Source: Glycine soja
Lineage: Eukaryota > Streptophyta > Magnoliopsida > Fabales > Fabaceae
Direction: 5' to 3'
DNA: 64,000 nucleotides
Assembly (NCBI RefSeq): GCF_004193775.1
Contig: NC_041009.1
Location: 46,617,534 to 46,681,533 of the forward strand
This document shows, piece by piece, positions 1-11,751 of the stretch. Numbering within the stretch: the stretch's first letter is position 1; every line of letters begins with the position of its first letter. The notes below the pieces were generated by a model. That model was not told the DNA's origin. It worked only from the letters and a program-made list of their open reading frames with translations, and made no database searches. The translations under genes were made by a program, and so were the position numbers.

Positions 1-30
1 CCTCCGGGCAATGGGGTACGAAGTTTATAA
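1..30 (+). repeat. 3' end of an Au-type SINE, cut by the window edge
   Basis: The first 24 bases match the 3' end of the complete tRNA-derived SINE at 45297-45453 (reverse strand there), including the terminal block GGGCAATGGGGTACGAAG. The rest of the element lies upstream of the window. It sits inside a FATB intron in the sense orientation. Confidence 0.75.
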
Positions 31-251
31 AGCTCAGAAGTAATACTGTCCCAAAATCTTAATTTGACAGAAAATTATCCATTGATGCAAATCAAGATAC
101 ATTAACTATTAATTCCTTTGCATCATAAATTGGTGCATCTCTAAATTTTGGCATGTTTATGTTTTGTTGCATACAATAGCAATACTGTCTGATGAAATAA
201 TTTGTTTTAGATACTTTCATATAGTTGACTATTTACATTTAATTGTTTCAG

Positions 252-2990
252 CAAATGGGTAATGATGAATCAGGACACCAGACGACTCCAGAAAGTTTCT
301 GATGATGTTAAAGAAGAGTATTTGGTTTTCTGTCCTCGAGAGCCCAGGTAGTCACTTTTCTTTATCATATGCTGCCAAGGCATTACAACTTACTCAAACT
401 TTGTTAGACGATTTGTTTTATTTAGGTGTTCTTAATCATTGTTGTAATAACAAGACTTGATAAGCAGAAGAGATCAAACTTTCTGGGGCTTCTTAGCTCA
501 CTAGTGCAAAGAGGGTTACACTACTTGATCAATATTCTATATCTTTATGGATTCTGGAATAAATTAAATTATAGCATATGATCTTGCATGCATCAAAAGT
601 ACATTTTGAAATGACATCTTACAACTTTTATTTTCTGGTTGGAAGGAAGAGCTTACCAGCTTCATATAGTTTGCAGTAAACTGCACTGCAGGTTGTTAGT
701 TAAGCCATTGACTAGGTACCAAGTGAGGCATCACTAATGAGGATGTCACTAGATTGTCAAGTAAAATCTGGGACACATGTTCACATATTTATGTAGCCTT
801 ATATTTGAAATCACTTGAATTTATGAATTAACACCCATCAAATTCTGTGACTCTTATCACTTGTGCTATATCAAGTCAAGAGTCTCCACTTTTGGCAGTG
901 TCAGGGCTCAAGCTTTAATTAATTGGGCGAGAAGGGTTTTTGAGGGAAGGGGTATAGGTTGAGGAAAGGTGGAGAACTATTACCAAAAGAACAAAAGTTG
1001 AGCACACCTCAACCCAACTATGTTATCCTACCCATTCATATATATCCAGAGAAATATTATTTCTTGATTGTTACTTGAACATTTTCCAAAGAAAGTTTCA
1101 CCAATAACAATAAGTCCAAATGAAGTAATACAAGTATAATTTTTTTCATACCCTCCCTCTCTTTGTGTGATAGATTTCTTGAAATAATGATTTAGCCTAG
1201 GATTATAGTTCATGTGTGATTGAATGAGAGGGAAAATAAGGAAACAGCATGTGGAGTCCACCTCCTTGGGTAGAAACCATGATAGATCAGTGATCAGAAT
1301 TCCTGTTCTAAACTGAAATCAATCCTGTAGTTGTTATTTTAATTAACCTCACTAAAACACTTCTAAAAATATGGAGATCCACTATTTAAAGATCATTCCA
1401 CATAATTCTAGAAATGACTGGATCTTTCTGAACTTAATGACCTTTTGGTTCTTTATCAACTGCCCTTGATTACAGACTCCAAGTGGTGAAAATAACTGTT
1501 TTCATTACTTCATAATTAAGAATCAACTATTGCTAATCTCTAAAATTCTTAATTGACAAATAAAGGAGATTTAACAGCATCACCATCATTGTTATTCATA
1601 ACTGATTGTTGACATTGTGATACCATTTCTATTAACAACACAAACCTGGATTTGATTACTTTCAGCAGCTTCTGCCACTTACCTTTTTTAGGAAAGGACG
1701 TGAGGAAGTTTCGTAGTGATTTCTTATAAAATTGTGGGAACTTTACTACAAATACCATGTTCCATTATTTTAAAAACGAGTCTTCCTATAATGACTCATT
1801 ATTCATAACTGATTCATGTTTTTTTTTTGGTAATTGCCAATTGGTACAAAAATTGGCTTTTGAACAATTTTTTCTTAGCATGCTACAAGTAGCTTGGTTG
1901 AATTGTTATGGCTGAATGATCATACTACATTGCTTGTCTTGTTACTGTTAGTGATTTGGTGTGTTTCAAATTTCAATACCCTGGCTGGATTGCTGCTTAA
2001 CTTGTGATTTTGTTTGCTTTGTCCAAATTCTCTTATGTGGTTTTAGGTTAGCAATTCCAGAGGCAGATAGCAATAACTTGAAGAAAATACCGAAATTGGA
2101 AGACCCTGCCCAGTATTCCAGACTTGGACTTGTGGTATGATCATTTGCCTCATGAACCTTTTTCTGTTATCTCCCCCCCAAAATAGGCACAAAGGAAGGG
2201 ATTTTATTGGAGAGAAAATAGTTGGCAAATCCAGCATATTTCAATTTTCAAGAGCCTGGCCTTCTCACTGTGCCTTTTATTTTTGCAGCCAAGAAGAGCG
2301 GATCTGGACATGAATCAGCATGTTAACAATGTCACCTATATTGGATGGGTGCTTGAGGTTGATAGATTGTGTTTTTAATTTATTGAAATACTTTCTATTT
2401 CACTTTTTAGCTAGTTTATTTGTCACAAAATCAGCTTTTGGGTAAACAGTTTATATCATGTTCTCGTTTAATTTTACTTTTATGAAATCTTTATATCTTA
2501 AGGTGCAGTGTTTTCAAAATTAAGAAAATATCTATTACTTGATATGTTCAATTTTTCTGAAGATTTGGATTTTTCTCTTCTGGTTTGTTGCTTATTCTAT
2601 ATTTACCCTTGTCATAAATAACGTACATGTGACCTATATCATTGATTTTTATGTCAAAAAATGTGTCTTATCATGTTGATGTCATTAACATACTCTTACT
2701 TTTATCAGAGCATGCCTCAAGAAATCATTGATAGTCATGAGTTGCAGAGTATTACCTTGGATTACAGACGAGAGTGCGGACAGCATGACATAGTTGATTC
2801 CCTCACTAGTGTGGAAGAAATCCAGGGTGGTGCCGAGGCAGTTTCAGAACTGAAAAGTACAAATGGATCTGCCATGGCAAGGGAAGACAAACATGAACAC
2901 CAGCAGTTTCTGCATCTACTTAGGTTGTCTACTGAAGGACTTGAGATAAACCGGGGACGAACGGAATGGAGAAAGAAAGCTCCAAGATGA
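252..2990 (+). CDS. FATB: FATB acyl-ACP thioesterase, 3' part (last four coding exons)
   Basis: Plastid stroma enzyme that hydrolyses acyl-ACP (mainly palmitoyl-ACP) and releases free fatty acid, ending de novo synthesis. Visible exons: 252-347, 2047-2134, 2289-2357 and 2709-2990, all with AG/GT borders and matching phase. They encode the C-terminal hot-dog domain: the KWVMMNQDTRRLQKVSDDV block, then VPRRADLDMNQHVNNVTYIG (V from the preceding exon end), holding the family's Asp-x-Asn-x-His catalytic residues, then SMPQEII and LDYRRECGQ, with the Glu-Cys pair the family places at the active site. Stop TGA at 2988-2990. The 5' exons with the transit peptide and first hot-dog half are outside the window. 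The intron at 348-2046 is 1.7 kb. No damage seen. Family assignment is secure; substrate preference is family knowledge. Confidence 0.95.
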
Positions 2991-3837
2991 GAACCATTAC
3001 GTGTGCTTCCACCCAAATCCATGATTCTGTTTTTGTCTTTCTTGTGTTGTTTCACGTTACCAGGGTTGTCTTATCAATTTTCCCTTTATATTTTGCTTAG
3101 AGTTTGTGCCCTTAATAGGGGATTGGAGAGTTAAAATTTTGTCGCTGTTTTCTTGTCATGCTCACAAATTTAAATTGTTGTCCAAATCCTGTAGTTAGGC
3201 TAAATAGGTTGACATCAATCTCTGATCCATTAGCATCAGATTCCATGAATGTCATTGTACCTTAAGGGAGCATAGAAATCCAGGAAATTGGTATGGTTCT
3301 GTCATCTACTGTATGATTCGAACGATGCGTGTTGCTAAAATAATCATTTTAAAATTATTCAATTAGCTAATTATTAATGTTCTGACTAATCTTGCTGTCT
3401 CTATTTATCAAAAGTAACTTTTGTTTATTACCATTACTTACTGCAGTACATGTTTATCTGAAGAATGTAGCATTTGTGATAGGAGTTATGTTTGCCATTG
3501 CAATAGGCTGTTATAAAGTACATATCAAGCTGTGTTGTTCTGGAGTAAGTGTTACTTTTCTGAAATAAACTGTAATGTGTCATATATCTGGCTGTGTAGC
3601 ACTGTATTTTCCGGTGGTGGTAGCACTTTGTTCTATGCATATATCTGGCTGTGTAGTATACACACTGAGCAGAATAGTACAATACAAGTAGCAAAGTCAT
3701 AACGTATTTTGTTTTGTTTGTTGTATGGTAGTAGATGCATTATGCAAGCAATTTTGAAGGAAAGGAAAAGAACAAATAAAAGAGGAGTTATCAGAGAAGG
3801 GAGTCTGTCAAGGATTATTGAGGATAGGATGAAAGAT

Positions 3838-3884
<47 letters not shown>

Positions 3885-4370
3885 ACTTTAAGATGATATT
3901 ATGTGTGGGATAAATAGTTGTTTCTTACTTTGATTTATTGAGTAACTAGTTTTTAAGACTTATGCTAATGTTTTGTTTTCTTCAGTTTCAAAACTTTTTT
4001 TCTTCTGAAATTAAAATAATTATTTCTGTACTGTTCAGTATTTTCAGCTAATCAAATGCAACTCGAGCATTCACCAAAAAAAATGTTAACCTTAGGGGTT
4101 CTAATACTTTTTCGAATCCTCTCTTCCTCATTGCCAAATATGAGAACAAAGCCAACCTCAACAACCATTGTTGACCGAATAAATCTCGCTGTCCCCATTA
4201 CTTCATTTGGCGCTTAAGTTATCCTCCAATTTTTTTTAGTGCAACTTAATGCTACAGCGGTAAATGACTTATGTCATTAAAACATGATAGGAGAATTCCT
4301 TATAACGGAAAGGAAAAGAAAAAAGCTTTATTTTCTTCAGTAGTTCTCTTCTCCAAATGTGGGTACGGGA
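2991..4370. other. FATB 3' UTR and intergenic spacer
   Basis: No coding gene is supported. The first few hundred bases are probably FATB 3' UTR. A 17-base word (TATATCTGGCTGTGTAG) occurs at about 3582 and again at about 3640. An (AT)n tract followed by a T run lies at 3840-3884. The remainder is AT-rich spacer. Confidence 0.5.
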
Positions 4371-4896
4371 CACTACTGAAAAAAAAAAGACATATTTAAC
4401 GACGGTCTTATGATTCATTTAATGATGATTTTAAAGTTAATATCGTGGAAAGTCAAGACTTTTAATGATAGTTTTTAAAAAATCTTCTTAGAAAAATTAT
4501 CATTTTAAAACAATTTTTTAGACAAATAAACGTCTTAGAAGAATACTCTTAAAATCGTCTTAACAGTTTTTTTAAGAGCATTTTGATTTGAAAATCGTCT
4601 TAGAATGTATTTAAAAAAAATTAAGAAATGTATTTTGATGCATTCCATTCACTTCTAAGGAGAAAGGGCTTTAAAGCCCGAATTGACAACCATTCACTTC
4701 TAAGATGGTTTTGTAAAAACTATCTTAGAATGCTGGTCTTCCACAATGATTTTTGCGAAATCGTCATGGAACGATAATTTCCAACCGTTTTCGTTGAATA
4801 ATCTCGTATTTACAAAATTATTATCATATGACATTTTAAAACAGTTCCGCATAATCATCTTGAAATGTGTGTCATAAAAGTAATTTTTTAGTAGTG
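4371..4896. mobile_element. Non-autonomous CACTA-like element (MITE)
   Basis: A 526-bp block with inverted ends: left CACTACTGAAAAAAAA, right TTTTTTAGTAGTG. CACTACT(A/G)AAAA is the typical terminus of plant CACTA (En/Spm) transposons. The interior repeats a short subterminal word related to ATCGTCTTAGAA in both orientations (about 4410, 4480, 4530, 4590, 4715), as expected for transposase-binding repeats. There is no transposase ORF. The 3-bp flanks do not match, so the target duplication has decayed or the ends are off by a few bases. Confidence 0.75.
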
Positions 4897-4973
4897 AAGA
4901 TTGAAAAGGCTTTTTCTACAAATTGATATACATGCATAACTTTGTTAGGTAGAACTTGTTTATGATTTTATAA

Positions 4974-4978
<5 letters not shown>

Positions 4979-5013
<35 letters not shown>
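4979..5013. repeat. (TA)n microsatellite
   Basis: Uninterrupted TA repeat of about 35 bp just downstream of the CACTA-like element. Confidence 0.95.
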
Positions 5014-5015
<2 letters not shown>

Positions 5016-5751
5016 CTCCTCGTTAAAAAAGAGAGTTTAATTTCGATGGATATGTTTTGACATTGTCACCTTACACTGTATTGACACTTTATTAATAAGA
5101 TTGACAAAACTGATCATTAAATAATACCGCTATAAATTATATATGATGAGTGTATATAAATCTTTTTTTTATGTGATAGTACATTTAAATTTTAAAATAA
5201 TATAAAAATGCATATGGTAAAATCCTTTCTACTCACGTACAATGAGGTTCTTGCTTCACAAAATATGAAATCGAGAGGTGCTATTTAGTACGAAAATCAG
5301 GGGTGTGAATTCTTACAAAAAATAATAGTAATCAATCAAAGTGGTGGATAACATTTCAATAATTTTACCTTAATTATTTAAAATTCGTATGGATTTGTAT
5401 TTATATCCTTGGTACTAATTATCATATTCACTTCATTCTTTGATACTTAGAAAATGATGCATTGGCGAAAATATTAGTTCAAAGAATACTTACAATTTTA
5501 GCCAAACGCAGTCCGTAAACATAATTTCTTATATTATTCCAATATTCCTCCTTTGGCTAACAGCTCAACCCTATATACTATACAACAACACAAGGAAACC
5601 ATGCCTCAACATTTAACTCAATAAATGGTACACACTGGCTACAAGTTAACCTTAAATTCCTCGAACTAATTCAATTCCCTCACGCAAACGTAAATTTATT
5701 ATTCAATTCCCATCTCAGGTAATCAAAGGGTCGCATCATTTGGCCCTAGTT

Positions 5752-5760
5752 TTATAAATT
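5752..5760 (+). promoter_or_regulatory. Candidate TATA box of the small secreted protein gene
   Basis: TTATAAATT lies about 80 bp upstream of the ATG at 5836, a normal distance for a plant TATA box plus a short leader. Position is the only support. Confidence 0.45.
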
Positions 5761-5835
5761 GGAGTCATTTGGAGCCAATTTTCTCAAAGCAAAACGAAAT
5801 TCAACAAATAATTAAGCGCAACGACTCATCATCAT

Positions 5836-6123
5836 ATGGCCAAAACCAAAGCTTTGGTGGTTTTGTCTCTCTTTGTTATGGCAACTCTGAATGGCACTGC
5901 AACTGCAGAGAGAGGCTTCCCAGGTAAAGACAATGATCATGGTCATCATAATGATAATGATCTTCTGTACGAGCCTCAGCATTTCGGGGTTTTGGGGCTC
6001 TGGCCATTTATTTTACTTCATCCTTGGTTGTGGCTCAAAAATGACAAAATGGCCGTGCCTTATTACCAAGGAGTTCCTAAAGTAGATGATGAAGGCCATG
6101 GCAATTCCCCCACCGTTCCATGA
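5836..6123 (+). CDS. Small secreted His/Asp-rich protein, function unknown
   Basis: 95 residues, single exon. Residues 1-24 look like a classical signal peptide (basic MAKTK start, hydrophobic core, Ala-x-Ala-like end TATA before Glu25). The mature part begins with an Asp/His/Asn-rich stretch (about residues 31-42, DNDHGHHNDND), then a hydrophobic Trp/Leu segment (about 51-66, LGLWPFILLHPWLWLK) and a polar tail ending NSPTVP. No cysteines, so it is not a defensin or a cysteine-rich peptide. The hydrophobic segment could be a membrane anchor or a core of the mature peptide. A TATA-like box lies 80 bp upstream. I do not recognise the family; it could be lineage-specific. The intact signal peptide and promoter spacing favour a real gene over chance. 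Confidence 0.6.
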   Translation: MAKTKALVVLSLFVMATLNGTATAERGFPGKDNDHGHHNDNDLLYEPQHFGVLGLWPFILLHPWLWLKNDKMAVPYYQGVPKVDDEGHGNSPTVP

Positions 6124-7383
6124 CCAAAGTTGGATTCATATATATATATATGTATATATATATGTATATAAGTGCATGAGAGTTAAAAAGTGATATATCT
6201 AAATAAGTAAATAAATAACTTGCATGGTTTTTATTGGTTGTGTTCCATGCAGCTATGTATCTTTTGTGGTATGTATATATGTATATGTTGTGTCATGTAA
6301 TGGTTATGTGCTGCTTGAAATAAAATTCTAGTTTTTCTAATGAGAATATAGGATTTGAATACTGCTGGAGGATCACAATTACATGCGTTATTGATACTTG
6401 TGTGTGCTCAAGTGTGTTTTGCCTTTTCATTACATTCGAAATTATGAGGTCAGAGAAAAAAAAGGGGGAGGTGTTATAATGCCACAACATTTTTAATTCA
6501 AAAATAAAATACACACCAGTTTTCGCAAATTAAACTTAAATAAAAAAAACCAGCTTTTGCAAAAAAAAGAAAAAAATCGCTGACTAGCCTGGCTTGTGAT
6601 TCATCATATCATTATCTGAATCCATCCAATCTTTGAACACAGTAACTTGACTAATATCAGTTCTCAGTTCTTACTCACTTAACCTGCTTGAATTAAAAAT
6701 TCATTATAAGCTTAACACAAAAATGAAGAAGAAGAAGAACGCCCTACCCTACGTATTCAATGTTACGTGATTAATTATTATTATTTTATAAACAAATTAT
6801 TAATTATGTGAAATATTTGTAACCATAATATGGTAGGAATGTAGGATACATGCATGCACTTTGTTTAATTTCTAAGTCCCAGCTGCACATAATTAGATTA
6901 TTTGGAATTTTGGATAGCAAAGTGAATATAAAATATGAGGACATCCTTTTTTGGTGTAAAAAATGAGGACTGGATTTCGCATTTTATCGCAGAGGGAAAC
7001 TATTATTATGTTATTAGTAACTAGCTAATCAAATGTAGAGGTAGAAAATAAAAGGTATGAGTACAAAAGTTAAAATCAAGCGTGAAAATGAATAAAATTT
7101 GTTTTAAACATATCCATGCTATAGCTTGTCAATATTGGCTAAAGATTATGTTTCACTGGTGGTGATATTTTAACATCTCAATATTTTAAACACTTTAATA
7201 ATAACTCTCATTATTTATTTATTTATTTCTTTCCATCATATCATATCACCTATCATACTTATATTTTTCTTTCACTAAGTGTCTATTAGTATTTTTTGTC
7301 AAAATAAAAAGTATCTACTAATATTTGGATGTCAAGATGTATTTTTCATATGTTTCATTATTTCAAAGTAAAAATAAATAAAT
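6124..7383. other. AT-rich intergenic spacer
   Basis: No gene supported. A short (TA)n-rich stretch at 6138-6172 follows the preceding stop codon and is probably its 3' UTR. The rest is AT-rich, without recognisable coding or RNA features. Confidence 0.5.
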
Positions 7384-7988
7384 GGATAAATAGTTTTTTT
7401 TTACATAAATGTGTAAAACGCTGACAAATTTATTTCTGAAAGATAAAAATTCAAATTTTAATGTCCAAAAGTGAAAAAAAAATACGATAAATATATTCAT
7501 TCGTTACTGTTAAAAGAGACTAGTGACACATGTAGGGACGAATTTATTAGTGTTTTACACACTCAGGAAGAAAAATGATTATTTACACAAAATATAATTT
7601 AATATTGATCTTACTCTCCTTTTTTAATCGTTCTAAGCATAATATTATAATAAATAAACAAACAAACATATATAATAATAAACATAATATTATGCTTATT
7701 ATTATGTTTATTTTAACTTATGTTGCTTTCCTATTTTTTTAAGTATCTACTGTAATGTTGTTATACTTGTAACGATTAAAAAAAAGAAGATGAAAATTAA
7801 ATTATATTTTAGATAAATAATTATTTTCGTCTCTGAACGTGTAAAACAGTGACTCAATGTTCCACACAGACTTTTTCACTTGTCACACTTTTTTTTTTCA
7901 TTTTCAAGAATTAAAAATTTAAATTTTTATCTTTTAAAAATAAATTTGTCACGCTTTACATATTGAAAGATCAAAATAATTATTTACC
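7384..7988. mobile_element. Mutator-like foldback MITE
   Basis: About 605 bp, nearly all a long imperfect inverted repeat. The left arm (7384-7640) begins GGATAAATAG and carries GTGTAAAACGCTGACAAATT; the right arm (7760-7988), reversed, begins GGTAAATAATTATTTTGATC and carries the same core. The arms also match through TAAAATATAATTTAAT and the TTTTTTAATCGTT block. This resembles the long terminal repeats of Mutator-like elements frequent in legumes. The 9-mer TAAATAAAT precedes the left end (7375-7383) and follows the right end one base further on (7990-7998), as a 9-bp Mutator target duplication would, but the flank is low-complexity. No coding capacity. Confidence 0.7.
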
Positions 7989-9322
7989 TTAAATAAATTT
8001 CTAAAATAAATACTTGTGTTTCAACAAACAATTTCTTTTTCAATATGAACAGAAAAGATAACCCAATTCTTCAACCACAAAATATTTACATGTTAAAAAT
8101 TAAATATTTGCACGTCTCCTAATCATCAAACTAAAATATTGCTATACTCATTCATAATAACATTGTCCCAACGATAATGATAACTCAATCTTTCTCCAAT
8201 GATTGTCAATTAAATACTATTTAACCAGTAATTGAAATTTTGTAACTACGTATTTTTAAATAATTATAAGTTTTCACATTTTAATTCATTTTAAATTATT
8301 TATCACATTAAAAATTAAAATAACATTTATTTATTTATTTCCATTTATAAATTTTTCTATTAAATGAAATTTATATTATTTTTTTGATAATTTTATACTA
8401 TAGGACTTGATGATTTTGTTCTATCCTTCTAAAAAGAATAATTATCATATATATATATATATATTACTTCTAAAAGCAATAGATGCATTTTATTACCTTT
8501 ATTTACTTTTTTTCTTCTTTTTAAAGTGTTTCATTCCTTTTCAACAAATTTTTTTAAATGATATTTTATTTCTTTACAGCTAAAATTTAACATTTTTACA
8601 TAACATTTCTTTGAAAAGTAATTATTTTTTATCATAAAAATTAAAATAAATAACGTAACATTAAAATAATAAAAAAAAATTCCCGAAAACATTTTTTTTT
8701 GTTTAGAAAAATAAACTATTTTCAATTTCAACTGAGCTTAACAAAACAAACATACCAAATAACTTATTAGAAAACCTGTTTCCATTGCTTTACAATTATT
8801 TAAAAAATCGTATATTATAAAATTGATATACATAAAAAAAATTCCCCAAAAATACGACTTTTTTTTGTATTTCTTATTTTAATTTACTAATTTCTAAAAT
8901 TATTCAGTGATAGATGATGATGAGAAACGAATAAATCATAAATAAGCAAAACCAGACAAAAAAAAAATCCTAGTAGTTAATAATTCAGTCTCCATCCAAA
9001 ATCCAAATGTGAGGCTCTTACCTGATCCCTATTCCACTACCCTACACCTCCCCGCACAGTATTCTGAATTCTCTCATCACATTCACAGCGAAATTACGAA
9101 TCATCAAGCAAACCCGCCAAAGTTTTTCGCGGCGCGTATCCGAAAATTTTCAAAATTTTGATTTTGCGTTTTCAGTTTTGAGAAACTTGAATTCAAACTC
9201 TTTCTTTCTTTACATTACCCTCAGAAATTTCAAAGAACTTGTCTACTCTGAGTGAGATGACCCATCGAAAAATCCCTTCTTCACAGAAACCATTCAACAA
9301 CGCTGCTTAAATTGTTGTTACT
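7989..9322. other. AT-rich spacer and CDC45 leader
   Basis: Mostly AT-rich sequence with a short (AT)n at 8447-8463. From about 9060 the composition becomes more mixed and C-rich, consistent with the promoter and 5' UTR of the gene starting at 9323. No other gene seen. Confidence 0.5.
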
Positions 9323-11101
9323 ATGAGAGAGCAAAACGTTGAGTCGTTCTACGCTAAGCTTCGCCAAACCGCGCTATCTTCTTCCTCTTCTCCGGTTCTC
9401 ATTTTCCCCTCAACCTCCGATGTCGACTCTCTCTGCGCTCTGAAAATCATTTTTCACATCCTCGAATCCGATTCCATCCAATACGCGTGCTACCCTGTGT
9501 CGTCTTTTCATGAGATCCACAAATACACAAATTCCTCCTCAAACGACGAGCCTCTCTCCGTCGTTTTGGTCAATTGGGGCAACCACAGAGACCTCAGCAA
9601 TACCCTAAACCTCCCCTCCAACGCCCGCGTTTTCGTCGTCGACAGCCACCGCCCCATCCACCTCCGCAACCTCAGCGACCAGAACGACGCCGTTGTGGTT
9701 CTCTTCACTAAAGAGGACGAGGGACAATCCGATCTTGCTTACGATTTCGACCTCACCACACTCGCCAACGCCGCCACCACCGTCGATTCTGATTCCGATT
9801 CCGAATCTGAGTCCGAATCGGATTCGGATTCCGACTCCGGCTCTGAAAGGACTGGATCTAGAAAAAGGAGAAAGAAGAACCCTCAGGATGATGATGATGG
9901 TGATGATGAAGATCCAATTAAGCTCTACCGGAAGCTGAAGAAAGGCTATTACAAATTGGGGACGTTTCACGGGAAGCCCTCCGGGTGTTTGATGTATGAA
10001 CTCGCTGACAAGCTCAGGAAGAACACCAACGAATTGCTCTGGATCGCGTGCATTTCCCTCACGGATCAGTTTGTGCACGAGAGATTGAGTGACGAGAGGT
10101 ACCATGATGGAGTCATGGAGCTCGAGCAGCACATAAACAGTTCTGGTAACCTGGATGCGGTTACTTCGGTTACTCTCAAGGATGGTACCAAGATTCGTGC
10201 CCCGAATTCTTTGCGGATTACTTATGAGGACCAGCCGAGGCTTATGTTGTTGCAGGAGTGGAGCCTCTTTGACTCCATGATGTGCTCCTCGTACATTGCC
10301 ACCAAGTTGAAGACGTGGAGTGAGAACGGGATAAAGAAGCTGAAGCTTCTGTTCGGGACAATGGGGTTTGCTCTTGGTGATTGCCAGCAGAAGTTTCAGC
10401 ACATGAATTTGGAGGTTAAGCGCAAGATGAAGAAGGAGTTTGAGAGGTTTTTGCCTGAGTATGGGCTCACTGATTTTTACTACAGGAGTTTCATTAGGAC
10501 TCTCAAGTATAGTTCTAAGATTTCTGCTGCGGATGTGGTGTATGGTGTGACTGCCTTGCTTGAGTCTTTTGTTAGATCTGATGGTTCTTGTGCTTCTAAG
10601 CAGTTTGGTGTGGCCTATGATGCGCTGTCTTTGAACAATATTGACAACTTGAGAACTGGGATGCATCATGCCATTAAAATTCAGAGAGCAATTTTAAGGC
10701 AAGGGAGTGCTGCAATTACTAAGAATGGGTGTATAAGGAGTGGGAGGAGTTTCCGGTGGCTGAAGCTAGAGGATTCAAATGATGCTACGCTGTTGGGGTA
10801 CCCGCAGGCTTTGACTAAGTTCTGTTATTTTATCATGGATGCTTTGCGAGAGAAGGGGGCCAAAATGAAGCCTTTGATTTGTGCTTGTGTGTCTCAGGAG
10901 CCAGGGAAGGTGCTGATTGTGGGGGTTTGTGGGAGGCCGCGTTTGGGTGGGGCTCAAGGCAATGCGTTTGGGATTGCGTTTAGGACTGCAGCAGAGGAGA
11001 TTGGAACTGAGTTCTTTCATGAGTTATTTGAATCCTCATGGATTGTTCTGGATGCTTCAGCTGTAAATTCATTCATGGTTAGGTTGACCAAGAAGCTGTG
11101 A
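9323..11101 (+). CDS. CDC45: CDC45, CMG replicative helicase subunit
   Basis: 592 residues in one exon, close to the usual plant CDC45 length. CDC45 joins MCM2-7 and GINS to form the CMG helicase at nuclear replication forks and is needed for origin firing. It is an inactive relative of RecJ/DHH phosphoesterases; the DHH-like motif appears as SDVDSLCALKI at residues 32-42. A long acidic Ser/Asp/Glu tract (about 154-175) followed by basic RKRRKK and a second Asp-rich run (about 190-198) form the disordered acidic loop typical of eukaryotic CDC45, with a probable nuclear localisation signal and candidate phosphorylation sites. Later blocks such as LWIACISLTDQFVHER and GFALGDCQQKFQHM fit the family. 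The first ATG is used; the reading frame is intact. Its last codons and 3' UTR are copied downstream at 12066. Confidence 0.95.
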   Translation: MREQNVESFYAKLRQTALSSSSSPVLIFPSTSDVDSLCALKIIFHILESDSIQYACYPVSSFHEIHKYTNSSSNDEPLSVVLVNWGNHRDLSNTLNLPSNARVFVVDSHRPIHLRNLSDQNDAVVVLFTKEDEGQSDLAYDFDLTTLANAATTVDSDSDSESESESDSDSDSGSERTGSRKRRKKNPQDDDDGDDEDPIKLYRKLKKGYYKLGTFHGKPSGCLMYELADKLRKNTNELLWIACISLTDQFVHERLSDERYHDGVMELEQHINSSGNLDAVTSVTLKDGTKIRAPNSLRITYEDQPRLMLLQEWSLFDSMMCSSYIATKLKTWSENGIKKLKLLFGTMGFALGDCQQKFQHMNLEVKRKMKKEFERFLPEYGLTDFYYRSFIRTLKYSSKISAADVVYGVTALLESFVRSDGSCASKQFGVAYDALSLNNIDNLRTGMHHAIKIQRAILRQGSAAITKNGCIRSGRSFRWLKLEDSNDATLLGYPQALTKFCYFIMDALREKGAKMKPLICACVSQEPGKVLIVGVCGRPRLGGAQGNAFGIAFRTAAEEIGTEFFHELFESSWIVLDASAVNSFMVRLTKKL

Positions 11102-11667
11102 CACTGCTGAATTTCTGATTAGAATTGGTTCTCCAAGGAAGTGTTTTCTCTGACCACAGTGCCATGCCTGAGATTGAGATTGCTAATAAGTTATGTGCAG
11201 TGGTTGATGTTGCACCAAAACATGACTCTTTTCCTAGTCAGTTGTATTATGGTTCATAGCATATTCATTTGACTTTTCTTGTTTTCCCAAATATGTTAGC
11301 TTGACACTTTCATGTAAACTAATGTTTTAATTCCAATTTGGATGTAACGTTGAATTGAAACAATGAGATCATGGATAAAGTTTGAATATCAAGTGCCTGA
11401 GTTTCAATTATTTGTGTTAGACTATGAGGTTAATATGTCTTTTGAAGTATTGCATTGCCTTCTACCCTAAGTTAATCTTCTTTAACAAAGGAACTTAGTA
11501 AGGATATGTGCAGAGCAGAAAGAGTTTAAGTTGTATCTTGTAAAAAATTGTCTTAGGGTGTTTTTCCAAGAATATTCAAGAAAAATTAAAGATCATGTAT
11601 GTCCATTATGGCTACTACTGAAAACTCTAATTAAGCATCTTGAACTACAGTTCCAGGAAAGGGGTCA
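11092..11667 (+). repeat. CDC45 3' end and 3' UTR, copy 1 of a direct duplication
   Basis: Native copy: it begins in the last CDC45 codons (GAAGCTGTGA) and runs through the 3' UTR. It aligns, with scattered substitutions and small indels, to 12066-12660. Shared words include GTTGATGTTGCACCAAAACA and GAATATTCAAGAAAAATTAA. Confidence 0.88.
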
Positions 11668-11751
11668 ATAACTGATATTTCCTGTATTGAAGGTTTGAAA
11701 ACTAAATAAATCCATTTCTGATGGTTATATGATCTGTTTTTTGATGTGAAT

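Noticed and set aside
3434..3842. Two short reverse reading frames downstream of FATB
   Set aside because: Low-complexity Tyr/His-rich translations of a repeated spacer word; no start context, no family.
9605..10669. 354-residue reverse-strand reading frame across CDC45
   Set aside because: It is antisense to the intact CDC45 frame; composition is typical of a shadow frame and no family is recognisable.
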